Below are positions 46,071-57,499 of a stretch of DNA of 64,000 nucleotides, in pieces. This DNA comes from Eustoma russellianum (Eukaryota; Streptophyta; Magnoliopsida; Gentianales; Gentianaceae), in NCBI GenBank assembly GCA_036186865.1, contig AP025057.1, forward strand, positions 26,329,258 to 26,393,257. The letters run 5' to 3'. A program made the translations under genes and the position numbers. The notes beneath the pieces were generated by a model that was given only the letters and a program-made list of their open reading frames with translations, searched no databases and was not told the DNA's origin. How positions within the stretch are numbered: the stretch's first letter is position 1; each line of letters opens with the position of its first letter.

Positions 46071-46873
46071 TGTTGGGTATCCCTCCTAGTTGGAGAGTTC
46101 CAATGTTTAGAGTCAAAATACAATTACAACATTGGAGAGTTCCAATGTCTTAAGTCAAAAAAACAATTATGGCATTGGAAGAATTCCAACAAGAGAAGTT
46201 GGAATGATGTTGTGCTTCTCCAAGGATGTTTATTGCTTGGAAGACTTTGAAGGCCTTGTGCATTGAAAAGACAAAGATGGAGCACTATAAATGGTGATGT
46301 GTGGAACAAATGCAAGAGAGAACAAGAAAACAAGAAAAAAAATAGAGAGACAAATACAAGTGAGGAAGAGTGAAAATTCGTAGGTGCTGGGCAGTCTGCC
46401 AGCCTCCGGAAAATTGCATTTTCCGAGTATTGCACCGTTGGATCGTCACCAAATTTTAAGATTATTTCCAAGACACAGAAGTACATTCTGAACGGTGGAG
46501 ATGTGTTTTGGAGGAGTCTAAGTGTGACCGACCTGCATTCCCGAGACTGAAATTTTCTGTCCGAAAATTTCAGCTTTGTATTTTGGTTCCTCTCTTGTAT
46601 CTTGTTGTGTTCCAAGATTGTTTGGTTGATCTTGATGATGTTGTTTTCTAGCTGAGCCTAGAGAGACTTGGTTGTACCCATTATTGATTATAGTGGAGAT
46701 CGTTTAAGTGGCCTACGGGTCCCGTGGTTTTTTACTCCTACCTTGGGAGGTTTTTCCACGCTAAAATTGTTGGTGTTCTTGTTCGTGTTTCTTCGATTAT
46801 TTCTCTATAGTTGCTGCATTTGGGAGAGATTATTTCCTATTCCGCTGTGCTATCTCGCGGTTTCCTCCCAACA
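46071..46873 (+). repeat. C5 5' LTR (803 bp)
   Basis: TGTTGGGTATCCC...CCTCCCAACA. It is longer than the 3' LTR because the latter lacks about 95 bp (near 46345-46450). Confidence 0.92.
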
Positions 46874-46875
46874 AG

Positions 46876-46890
46876 TGGTATCAGAGAGAG
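46876..46890 (+). promoter_or_regulatory. C5 primer binding site
   Basis: TGGTATCAGAGAGAG starts two bases after the LTR. It has eleven bases of match to the initiator tRNA-Met complement. Confidence 0.85.
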
Positions 46891-46912
46891 GTTCTCTTGA
46901 CTGTTTGCAACT

Positions 46913-47760
46913 ATGGAAGTGAACACATCCAGGATGGTCAGTTTGAATGGCTCCAACTATAATGTTTGGAAAGGAAAGATGGAAGATTTGCTCTATGTCA
47001 AAGGCTTTCATGTTCCGGTCTTCTCTACCGAGAAGCCCGAAGGAAAAAGTGATGAAGAATGGAACCTGCTGCACAGACAAGTTTGTGGATACATCCGCCA
47101 ATGGGTCGATGATAATGTATTAATCATGTAAGCAAGGTGTCTAATGCGAGAACCCTCTGGACAGCCCTGGAGGAGTTATATGCTAAGAAGACGGTAATAA
47201 GTTATTCCTGATCAAGCAGATGATGTCTTTGAAGTATGATGATGGTTCATCAATGGCCGACCACCTGAATGCTTTTCAGGGAATTATGAATCAATTGGCG
47301 ACGATGGGCATAAGCTTTGATGATGAGATTCAAGCTTTATGGCTTCTTGGCACTCTGCCAAATTCATGGGAGACATTCCGGACATCGTTATCAAATTCTG
47401 CTCCGAATGGTGTTCTCACAATGGAATCGGCTAAGAGTGCCGTTCTCAGTGAAGAAATGAGACGCAAGTCTCTTGGTTCCTCTTCTCATGCAGAGATGCT
47501 GGTCACTGAATCACGGGGAGAAGTCAGAGAAGGACTCAGAATAATCGTGGTGCCTCAAGAGGAAAGAGTCAAAACCAATCTTCGGATCGTGGCAAGTCTC
47601 GTGGGAGTTCCAACAAATGGTCAAATGTAGAGTGCCATCACTGTGGCTTGAAGGGTCATATCCGAAAGCATTGCCGAAAGCTGAAAAGAGAAATGAGAGA
47701 CAAGAGTAGCCACAATGATGTCAAGAAAGAAGGTACCAACAATATGATATTGCCGTTGTT
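46913..47760 (+). pseudogene. C5 gag
   Basis: ATG 46913 opens MEVNTSRMVSLNGSNYNVWK. A frameshift near 47115 is followed by LMSLKYDDGSSMADHLNAFQ-type sequence from about 47215, LLGTLPNSWETFRTSLSNS and a basic stretch. A second frameshift near 47530 precedes the knuckle CHHCGLKGHIRKHC at 47633. This is the full copia gag layout with two or three breaks. Confidence 0.88.
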
Positions 47761-47814
47761 GATGATTTCTTCATTATTTGTGATGATTGTGTAGAAAGTG
47801 TTAATATATCATCT

Positions 47815-50800
47815 GAAGAGATGGATTGGGTGATTGATAGTGGTGCTTCTACACATGCTACCTTTCGGCGTGATCTTTTCTCAACCTATGAGGCAGGTGA
47901 TTTCGGAGTAGTACGTATGGGAAATAGAGGACAATCGAGCATTGTCGGAATGGGGAATATTTGTTGAGACTAGTAATGGAACTACACTAGTTCTCAAGGA
48001 TGTGAAGCATATTCCCGATCTTCGGTTCAATCTTATCCGTTGGAAAGCTAAGTGATGATGGATATTGCAGCTCATTTCCCGGTAATGAATGGAAATTGAC
48101 GAAGGGCTCAATGTTGGTTGCGAGAGGAAAGAAGTGCTCAAATTTGTACGTTGCCAAATTTGGGATTTCCAAGTATTACATGAATACTTGTGAAATGATA
48201 GCTCCTCGGAATTATGGCACCAGCGTTTGGGTCATATGAGCGAGAAGGGATGAGCATCCTAGCCAAGAAGAATGTGTTATCCGGTGTTTCCGATGCAAGA
48301 CTGAAGCAGTGTGCGCATTGTTTGGCTGGAAAGCAAAGACGTGTGTCCTTCAAGTCCTCCGAACCAAAAAGAAAGCAGGAGATTTTGGACTTGGTGCATT
48401 CCGATGTTGTGGACCGATGAAGACCCGGTCACTTGGCGGTGCTTACTATTTTGTGACGTTTATTGATGATTATTCTCGGAAGATTTGGGCCTATACTTTG
48501 AAGACGAAGGACCAAGTGCTTGATACATTCAAGTCCTTTCAAGCATCGGTTGAAAGAGAAACTGGAAAGAAGCTCAAGTGTATCCGAACGGATAACGGGG
48601 GAGAATATATTGGTCCTTTCGAAGAATATTGTCGGAGCCAAGGTATACGCCACCAAAGGTCTCCTCCGAAGACACCGCAATTGAATGGGCTAGCCGAAAG
48701 AATGAATAGAACCTTGATTGAAAGAGTGAGATGTTTGTTATCTCAGTCAAGGTTGCCGAAGTATTTCTGGGGTGAAGCATTAATACAGCGGTGCACGTGC
48801 TGAATCTCCACCTTGTGTGCCTTTGAAGTTTGATGTTCCAAACCGTGTTTGGAGTGGAAAAGATGTCTCCTATGGCCATCTTCGTGTGTTTGGGTGCCTT
48901 GCTTATGTGCACGTTCCAAAAGATGAGAGATCCAAACTTGATGGCAAGACAAAGAAATGTGTATTTGTGGGATACGGACTTGATGAGTTCGGCTATCGCT
49001 TCTTTGATCCGGTTGCAAGAAAGCTTGTTCGCAGCCGAGATGTTGTGTTTATGGAGGACTACACCATCGATGATATTGAGAAGGTTGAGAAAGAAATTCC
49101 TACTCATGCAGATGAAGATTTGGTTGGTGATCAACCAACTACAACTGCTCCCACACCAAATGTTGTAGTTGATGAGCCTGATGTGACTCCAGGTGTTGAG
49201 AATGAAGTCCATCATGAGGAGGAGGTGGTTGAGCAGCCTGCTGGTGCTGTTGAGTTGAGACGGTCTACCCGTGACAGAAGACCTTCCGTTCGCTACCCCC
49301 CCGGACGAGTATGTATTTCTTACTGATGGTGGAGAGCCTGAAAATTTTCAAGAAGCTTTGGAAGATGAAAACAAAAAGCAATGGATGGATGCCATGGAGG
49401 ATGAGATGCAGTCCCTCCGTGAGAATAACCTTTGAGTTGGTGAAGTTGCCAAAGGGCAAGAAAGCATTGAAAAACCGATGGGTCTACCGAGTGAAGAAAG
49501 ATGAAAATACTTCACAAGTTCGATACAAGGCTCGCTTGGTGGTAAAGGGTTTTACCCAAAGGAAAGGTGTTGATTTTAGCGAGATCTTTGCTCCGGTGGT
49601 GAAGATGCAATCCATTCGAGTTGTGCTCGGGTTAGCTGCTAGTCTTGATTTAGAAGTTGAGCAAATGGATGTCAAGACGGCTTTCCTTCATGGTGATCTG
49701 CATGAAGAGATTTATATGGAGCAACCTGAAGGTTTTCAACAGAAGGGTAAAGAAGATTGTGTCTGTAAATTGACAAAGAGTCTTTATGGCTTGAAGCAAG
49801 CGCCAAGACAGTGGTACCAAAAGTTCAGCTCAGTGATGGTTAGGCATGGTTACAAGATGACAAAGGCCGATCACTGCGTTTTTATACGGAGATTTTCTGA
49901 TGATGACTTTATCATTCTTCTGTTGTATGTTGATGATATGCTGATTGTTGGAAAAGACTTTTCCAAAATCAATGAGTTAAAGAAGACCTTGAGTGAATCC
50001 TTTGCTATGAAGGATTTGGGGCCAGTGCAGAAAATCCTTGGGATTCAGGTCATACGTGACAGAAGTGCAAAGAAGTTGTTTTTGTCACAAGAAAAGTACA
50101 TTGAGAAGGTTCTTCAGCGTTTTGGCATGGACAAGGCCAAAGCAGTGAGTATTCCGCTTGCTTCTCATTTTAAGCTCAGTCACGAGCAGTGTCCATCTAC
50201 TGATGATGAGAAATCGAGTATGAAGAATGTTCCATACTCGTCGGCAGTTGGTAGTTTGATGTATGCCATGGTTTGCACAAGACCCGATATAGCACATGCT
50301 GTGGGAATTGTGAGTCGTTATCTTTCAAATCCGGGAAGACATCATTGGGAGGCCGTGAAGTGGATTATGAGATATCTCCGTGGAACATCGAATCTGAGGC
50401 TGACTTTGGGATGTGATTCTCCTACATTGGTTGGTTATTCGGATTCTGACTTAGCCGGGAGCTTGGATGATCGCAAGTCTACTTCAGGATATATGACTTT
50501 TGCCGGGGGCCGTGGCTTGGCAATCAAAATTGCAAAAGTGTGTTGCACTTTCTACTACCGAGGCCGAGTTTATAGCCGTTGTGGAAGCAGCGAAGGATTT
50601 GTTGTGGTTGAGGAAATTCTTAATGGAGCTAGGAGTGAAACAAGCTAAGTATGTCTTGTTTTGTGATAATCAAAGTGCCATCCACTTGTCTAAGAATTCC
50701 TCATTTCATTCGAGGTCCAAACATATTGATGTTCGTTATCACTGGATTCGTGATGCTTTGGATACCAAGCTATTCGAGCTTGAGAAGATTCATACGGATG

Positions 50801-50870
50801 AAAATGGTTGACATGTTGACAAAAGTTTTGTCAAGAAAAGTTTGAGTTTTGCCGCATGGCTTCCGGATTG
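47815..50870 (+). pseudogene. C5 pol: protease, integrase, reverse transcriptase, RNase H
   Basis: The protease DSGASTHAT lies near 47836. GAG-pre-integrase (LGHMSEKGM, CAHCLAGKQ) is at about 48225-48350. The integrase core has DLVHSDV, then IRTDNGGEY near 48590, then LNGLAERMNRT near 48685. RT has NRWVYRVKKDE, YKARLVVKGF, EVEQMDVKTAFLHG near 49665, YGLKQAPRQW and the catalytic LYVDDMLIVG near 49925. RNase H has GSLMYAMVCTRPDIA, GYSDSDLAGSLDDRKSTSG near 50435 and, after a frameshift near 50500, ALSTTEAEFIAV, FCDNQSAIHLSKN and HIDVRYHWIRD. The stretch from RT to RNase H is the best preserved, with one open frame of more than 400 codons (to 50648). Frame breaks remain near 48410, 48790 and 49425. 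Confidence 0.92.
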
Positions 50871-50891
50871 ATGCCGCCCTCCAACTAGTCG

Positions 50892-50902
50892 GTCGGGGAG
50901 TT
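50892..50902 (+). promoter_or_regulatory. C5 polypurine tract
   Basis: GTCGGGGAGTT immediately precedes the 3' LTR. Confidence 0.7.
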
Positions 50903-51619
50903 TGTTGGGTATCCCTCCTAGTTGGAGAGTCCCAATGTTTAGTCAAAATACAATTACAACATTGGAGAGTTCCAATGTCTTAAGTCAAAAAAACTTATGG
51001 CATTGGAAGAATTCCAACAAGAGAAGTTGGAATGATGTTGTGCTTCTCCAAGGATGTTTATTGCTTGGAAGACTTTGAAGGCCTTGTGCATTGAAAAGAC
51101 ACAAGATGGAGCACTATAATGGTGGTGATGTGTGGAACAAATGCAAGAGAGAACAAGAAAACAAGAAGAAAAACAAGATTGTCACCAAATTTTGACATAT
51201 TATTCCCAAGACACAGAAGTACATTCTGAACGGTGAAGATGTGTTTTGGTGGAGTCTAAGTGTGACCGATACCTGCATTCCCGAGACTGAAATTTTCTGT
51301 CCGAAAATTTCAGCTTTGTATTCTTGGTTCCTCTCTTGTATCTTGTTGTGTTCCAAGATTGTTTGGTTGATCTTGATGATGTTGTATTCCTCTAGCTGAG
51401 CCTAGAGAGACTTGGTTGTACCCATTATTGATTATAGTGGAGATCGTTTAAGTGGCCTACGGGTCCCGTGGTTTTTTACTCCTACCTTGGGAGGTTTTTC
51501 CACGCTAAAATTGTTGGTGTTCTTGTTCGTGTTTCATTTGATTATTTTTCTATTGTTGCTGCATTTGGAAGAGATTATTTCCTATTCCGCTGTGCTATCT
51601 CACGGTTTCCTCCCCAACA
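50903..51619 (+). repeat. C5 3' LTR (717 bp, internally deleted)
   Basis: It has the same ends as the 5' LTR but lacks the segment corresponding to about 46345-46450. It is otherwise nearly identical. Confidence 0.92.
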
Positions 51620-51624
51620 CTTAC

Positions 51625-53353
51625 AATTCTAACTACCAAACAAGAGAATAAGATTAGTGGAACGAAGGTGGTGCTTATTTCCATGTGTTTGTAATTCGAA
51701 AGGATATCAGAATGGTTTTCACAAAATACATTTCTTTCTCCTCTTTATTCCTTGCCCTGCTTTCTTCTTTCTTTCTTTTCCCCATTCTTCTCTTTAATGT
51801 TATTAAATAACCAATGAGTCTGGCGGGGGTGGGGGGAGGGGGTTGGATGAATTAAGGATGAATTAACTGGGTTTCTGTTGGGGGATTGGATGGATTAAGG
51901 ATGAATTAACTGGGGTATGTTTAAGTCTTTCTAACATGTCTACTATATGTCACCATTTTACAGGACAGGTTAAGAACGTTTAAGTTATCATTGACCGGGT
52001 GGTTTTTCTTTTTCTTGTTTCTTTTCATAGCTTTCATTTTTTTAAAACTTGGGGTTTGACCTGCTCAACAGAGGAAAAAAGACTTTTCTTTATTTTTTTT
52101 TAAAAAAAAGTCAGTGTCATAACCGTGTTATGGAGAAAAAATCAAAAATTTTGTAGTGGTTAATTAAAAAAAATATATAAATGTGGAAGGAATTAGAAAT
52201 TTTTTAAATAGAAATGGGATGCCAATTCCAAATACATTCTAGTTTTCTTACCTAGACGTATTTGTTATTTATGTATAACGTGGGACGCGTTTGACAAAAC
52301 GGACCGTCGGTATTTAGATTACGGAAACCATGAGGCGTTAGTCAAGACGTCTCAGAATGGATGACGTTATGCTAAAAATGTCCCTCGCTTTTCTATGCAA
52401 GCAATCCTATTTTTGAATCAAAAGGTAAAATTCCCTCACTTCGGGCTCTAACCGTTCCAGTCCCAAGCCAGCATGTATAGAGGATATAAATCAGGAGTCC
52501 AACGGCCTCTTAGGTTAGGTGAGATCTTACGCAATGACACACAAGGTGTCTCTCTACAAACCAGTGCCGAGTAGAGGAACACTCACACTGTGTGTGTCCC
52601 TGGAACTCGAACTCTTGAGCTCCTGGATAAATTCCAATATTCAAATAACAACTGGACGGCTTCGGGCCAAACAATTGAATTCTTAGTTTGAACAATTTCT
52701 TTTTGTCTACTCTATTCCTTTTTTTTTTTTCCTTTCAATTGTGAAAATGAGATGTTTGAAAGCCAAATTATTGTAATCTGTGGATATTGTATCACCGAAA
52801 TAGAGTTGAGTTTTTCGAAGTAGTAGGCGAAATACCACGTTTTGGAGGCTTAGCATACAAAATTATAGTCTATGGTAATTTTCACCATGATCTCATCGGT
52901 TTGCATAACAGGGTCATGCTATTATTTTCTCCCACCCTCAATTCTAGATCCATGACAATTCAAAAGTTGACAAGCAATAAATTTATGCCCTCCGTCTAAC
53001 ATGAGTATGAAATGATATTAATTTGATATCACTTCACAAGGGCCAAAAGATTGCAGAAAGAGTTTACCAGCGAATGTTCATTGCTTGGAAATCATATTAG
53101 ACTGCCATTCCCCCGGAAGTTTTTACGTTAGCGTCCAAGACAGCTGAGACGCAATTGGCAAGACGCCCCAACTATACAGTTTCAGAACTCTCATGTTTAC
53201 AGTACCGTTTTTTGTTACGTCAAATGCGTCCCACCTTGGAACGTTAATAGCAAAAGCGGTCTTTGTTTTATAGAAGATCATAATGTGGGGTTTTTTATTA
53301 TTAAAAACTACAATATTTTTAATTTTTTCACTGTGTTTATATTTGAGTTTAGC
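51625..53353. other. Intergenic sequence
   Basis: No gene seen. A short imperfect tandem repeat lies at 51838-51915 (ggatggattaaggatgaattaactggg-type units). A gttcgagttcc-like B-box on the minus strand near 52600-52620 could belong to an old SINE, but no A-box or tail was found. Confidence 0.5.
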
Positions 53354-54900
53354 TGTTGGACCGTAACATCTACACAAACACCATTGGAGGTGGGTGAATA
53401 GTGGTTAGCGTATTATTGCACTATTTTTAACCTTTTAAAAATACTCTCTAATATGATTCTAAAAATTTCAGAATAAGTACCGTTTTTAAAAAATTTACTG
53501 TACGCAGTACATAACTCCAAAAATTATAAAACTTTTCATAAATGAACTTGAAAGAGTTAAATTCACTCTATCCAGAAATGGGCAAAACTAAAAAACGTTT
53601 GACTCTTCAAACAAGTATAAAACTTTAGATGGTTAGTCTGAACTGAATTGGACAGAAAGTTAACAAATTTTGAAAGACTATAACTTTATATGTATTCAGT
53701 CAAAAAGATTGATTCTTATGTCAAACTAAACCTTAGAATATCTAGTTTTTGCTTTCACAAAAAGCCTTGACCAAAAGCTATGCTCAAAAAGAATGGAAAT
53801 GCATGTTTCTTGAAGACTAGTCAATATGTTGGCAAAATGAAGCAATAATCTTTACAATACTGAATGACTAACTTTTCTTTACTCAAATTCAATGATTGCT
53901 GATGGAAATGAAAGCTAACAACCAGAAGTTTATTTTCAAATTCACCAAAAATCAAAGATTTTGCAGACGTTTTAATATTCTAAACTATTGTGTGAAATGA
54001 AGTGCTGAAAGTGTGAAAATTAGGCTGGAAATTAAAGAAGATAAAGATGCCAAGAGTTATCCTAGTTCGATCAATGTGACATATTCCAATCCCAATGAAC
54101 ACCTTTCTTTGGATTTTAAATATCAAAAGAATCACCTTACGTCTTACAAAGTACTTGATTCCAACCTAATCAAGACTTGGGTCATAAAACTGTTACAACA
54201 CAATTAAGTCAACACCTCACCATCAATTGATATAACTGTATAGAATAGCTAATCAATTACAACTTTTATAAACAAAGGAGGTGTAATTGCATCAAAATGA
54301 CAACTCAAAACACCACAACTTAGCTGCAAGAATGAATAATAAGAATAGAGAAGAGAAGAAGAAGAAGAAGAAGAGAAGAAGAGAAGAAGAAGAAGAAGAA
54401 GAAGAAGAAAAGAAGAAGAAGAAGAAAAAGAAGAAGAGAAGAAGAAGAAGAAGAAGAAGAAGAGAAGAAGAAGGAGAGATTTCAAGGTGCATCTTTCTTC
54501 TTCAACTCTACTCCTATTTATAGGTGTGAGCATCCTCTTATCTTAATTATGATGTCCACATGTCACCTTCAATATCATCAATATTACTTGTCTTTATTTG
54601 TTTGGATGACCACCTCACCACCTTGCGTAGTTGGCAACTTCAAGACATTTGATTGGAACATTTCATTCTTTTTTTATGCTGAAAATTTCAGCAAAAATTT
54701 TCTGTAAAATCAAGTAGTTTGGATAACCACTTCATTCTCCACTTTTTACTCAACTATAATAACAACTTCCACTTAAATTTCAAAAACTGGATTCCATGCC
54801 ACCTTAGATGGTTATTCTTATGCCTGGTTTAAATTATGTTCCTAGTTTCTAATTAGATTGGTTTTTTAGTAGTAAATAATTTTACTCGTTTCTTTTAGTG
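53354..54900 (-). repeat. Highly diverged C1/SIRE-family LTR remnant
   Basis: TGTTGGACC...CACCATTGGAGGTGGGTGAATAGTGG parallels the family start TGTAGGACC...CACCACTAGAAGGGGGGTTGAATAGTGG. Later blocks are colinear: ctgaaagtgtgaaaatt, atgccaagagtta, gttcgatcaatgtg and a GAA-rich tract. A clear right end was not found. It is much older than the other LTRs of this family. Confidence 0.6.
54341..54480. repeat. GAA/GAAGAA-rich microsatellite
   Basis: About 140 bp of GAA-type purine repeats. It sits where the C1 LTR has a short gaagaagaag stretch (near 885-930), so it is probably an expansion of an LTR feature. It creates long but meaningless Glu/Lys- or Ser/Leu-rich ORFs. Confidence 0.9.
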
Positions 54901-55763
54901 GAAAGTATACACACGTCAACAAGTCAGAAAAGAAAAGACCAAAGTTCGAACAAATGAAGAATTAATGCTTACTAAATGTCGTTAACAAAAGAAGTCATCA
55001 TCTTGATGAAACTATTGAACAGCTTATAATACGAATTTTAACGAGTTTGGTTCAGACAAAATTTACACTAAATAATAATCAGATGGCAAATGTTAAAAAT
55101 CCCAACAGATGAGTATTCAGCAGCTCAATAGACCATTCCATGATAGAATGAAGCCACCAAAAGAAGTAGCTAAACTAGGTTACATTCTGCATAATCTGCG
55201 TCTCAGACTCTTCACATTTCTCGTGTATTCGTAATTTTTAATTAGCAATCGAAAAAACAAAAAAATTAATAAGGGGGATTGTTTTTTTTATTGATCATGT
55301 GTCATGATAAATGGTCGCGTACACCTGACCCTTTTCATACCCCTCTATAGGAGGAAGCCCTAAGGCAATAAGATAACATTATTGTTGTTGTTCTAGCCGT
55401 CCAATACAATAGTTCGATCTTGAAGTTTTAGAATACGTTATGAAGATTATTTATTTCAAAGTCGATAGTAATACCAAAGGGTAGGGCCCACACGCTAGAC
55501 ACGGCAATCTCAGATACGATATGAAAATACGACCCGAGTCTGACACGCTTCTTGCGAGTATGAGTATAGCATTGTCGGGTTTCGTACACAAATTGGATAA
55601 GACTTGAAGCTTGTCCGCTAAAAGTAGGTCGTGTCCAGGTACACCTGCGGGTTACCGATTTATACTCGCCATACCTAATATTTTAAATATAAATTATAAA
55701 TTATTAAAGTAAAAATTATAAAACTGGAGAAACAATGACACTACATGGTGTAACAAATTGCAG
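54901..55763. other. Intergenic sequence or degraded intron upstream of the UGT fragment
   Basis: No ORF, repeat end or element motif seen. The last bases (aaattgcag at 55755-55763) form a good 3' splice site for the UGT fragment, so part of this stretch may be its intron. The expected first exon was not found in the window. Confidence 0.4.
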
Positions 55764-55950
55764 GTGTAGCCGGACGTGAAGATGAAATTCTCAAATTCAT
55801 TCCTGGTTCTTTCTGAACCAAGACTTGGAGATTTGCCTAGTGGAGTTGTCTTTGGCAACCTAGAATCACCATTTGCGGTAATGATTCACAAAATGGTACA
55901 AACTTTATATAAAGCAAATGCTTTGCCTGTCAACTCATTTGAGAAATTAG

Positions 55951-56372
55951 TCTTAGGCCGAGTTGGACTGACATGTCCGAGCTGCACGGACCTGTTGAGC
56001 TGACCTGAAATTGTTGTAAAGTTTGTCTGCCATGCTGGACTGCAGACCTGACCTGCTTTGACTTGTAAGCTGACTAGAGACCTTGACCTGACAGTTGAGC
56101 TGACCTGCCGAACTGCCAAGCGCTATCCTAGAATTCACGGGATTGGACTGAAGATTATCTGATTTGATTTTGTACATATCTTTATTATAGATTTGATTTA
56201 TTGTGCAGTTATCCTTACCATAATTGTGTAGTTATCCTTACCATACTTGTGGATTTGATTAACATAATCTTCTATGTAGTGCTTAGCGTTACAACTTCCT
56301 TTTGTACTATAAATTGATCAAGGGAATACAAGGACGACACAGATTTTCGTGCGCCAAAATTATTGTTTTACA
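55951..56372 (+). repeat. C4 5' LTR (422 bp)
   Basis: It runs from TCTTAGGCCGAG to ATTGTTTTACA, followed at once by the PBS. It contains a tandem cagttatccttaccata/tagttatccttaccata pair near 56202-56240 and a tataaatt promoter-like box near 56309. Confidence 0.9.
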
Positions 56373-56385
56373 TGGTATCAGAGCC
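56373..56385 (+). promoter_or_regulatory. C4 primer binding site
   Basis: TGGTATCAGAGCC, a perfect complement of the initiator tRNA-Met 3' end, directly after the LTR. Confidence 0.9.
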
Positions 56386-56432
56386 ATAACCTTCATTTTT
56401 CACTCACCCTTCTTCATCTCCGTTGTATAACC

Positions 56433-57400
56433 ATGGGAACTGGAACTTCTCAAACTAAGAAAACTGTGTCACCATACGACCTTCACTCTGATGATCACCT
56501 CGAGTACTCTCATCACTCCAGTGCAATTGACGGGAACGAACTATGAGGAATGGACTCGGGCAGTCAGAGGATCGCTCCTTGCCCGGAGAAAATTTGGCTT
56601 TTTGGATGGACCTGTACAACGTCCAGAAGATGACTCTCCAGACACAACGGACTAGGGACCTGTTAAATCCATGATCGTGGCTTGGGTCCTGAACGCCATA
56701 GAACCGAGCTTGCGATCCACAATTTCTTATGCCGAGGTGGCTAAGGAATTGTGGGATGATATCAAGTAGCATTTCGCTATATGAACGCGTCCTGTGTTCA
56801 GCAACTGAAGAAAGCCCTGGCGAACTGCACTCAGAAAGGCGACTCTGTCATGGTGTACTACGGCAACTTGAAAAATTGTCAGACGAGCTGAGGGACTATG
56901 ATGACCTATCGATGTGCAAATGTAATCCATGCAGCTGTAATCTTCGACAAGTCCTTGCCCGGCGCAAGGAAACTGACCAGGTGCATCAATTTCTGATGGG
57001 ATTAGATGACACGTAACGAGTGCTACGATCATCTATTCTCAATCAAGATCCTCTTCCGTCCTTGAATCACACTTATCATAGGGTAGTGCAAGAAGATAGT
57101 CTAGGCAAAGCAGCGTTGATGGAGGAGCAACGTGAACCAGCTAGTTTTGCCATGGCACTGACGGCCAAACAGGCCGGAGATAAACAGGACCGACGGGGGG
57201 AACGTCGGCCTCTCAAGACTGATGTTGTGTGCTCCCATTACCATCGTAAGGGGCATGAGGTCAGCGATTGCTTTCAGTTCGTCGGATATCCGAACTGGTG
57301 GGGTGATCGGCCTAGAGGACCTCTTCACCTCCAAAGTGCGACATCCGCAAGCGCTGCTCGCCATCAGAGGCGAGTGCATCAGCCCATATGACGACCGTCA
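56433..57400 (+). pseudogene. C4 gag
   Basis: ATG 56433 opens MGTGTSQTKKTVSPYDLHS. After a frameshift near 56515 the frame shows EEWTRAVRGSLLARRKFGFL and a lysine/tryptophan pattern of Retrofit-type gag (WDDIK near 56750, QQLKKALANCTQKGDSVMVY near 56800). From about 57020 the third part has LNQDPLPSLNHTYHRVVQE and a degraded knuckle, CSHYHRKGHEVSDCF, in which the second Cys is Tyr. At least four breaks. Confidence 0.85.
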
Positions 57401-57499
57401 AACTATCTGATTCGGCTAAGGCTGTGACTGAAGCATAGCCGAGCTTTTGGCGGGTGATCTCACCACAGTGCTTCAAGCACTCAATGCTCGTAAGATTGA

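Larger units (their letters stand above)
46071..51619 (+). mobile_element. C5: Ty1/copia retrotransposon (Tork/Tnt1-like)
   Basis: LTRs at 46071-46873 and 50903-51619, target duplication CTTAC on both sides (46066-46070 and 51620-51624), PBS, PPT and all copia domains in order. Frameshifts occur in gag, protease, integrase and RNase H, so it is not autonomous. The lineage is suggested by the gag opening (NYNVWKGKMEDLL) and integrase sequence and is tentative. Confidence 0.93.

Noticed and set aside
52510..52695. Possible SINE or tRNA-derived sequence with a B-box-like gttcgagttcc
   Set aside because: No A-box at the right distance, no poly-A/T tail and no target duplication identified.
54249..54533. 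Ser/Leu/Phe-rich and Lys/Glu-rich ORFs on both strands
   Set aside because: Produced by the GAA microsatellite.
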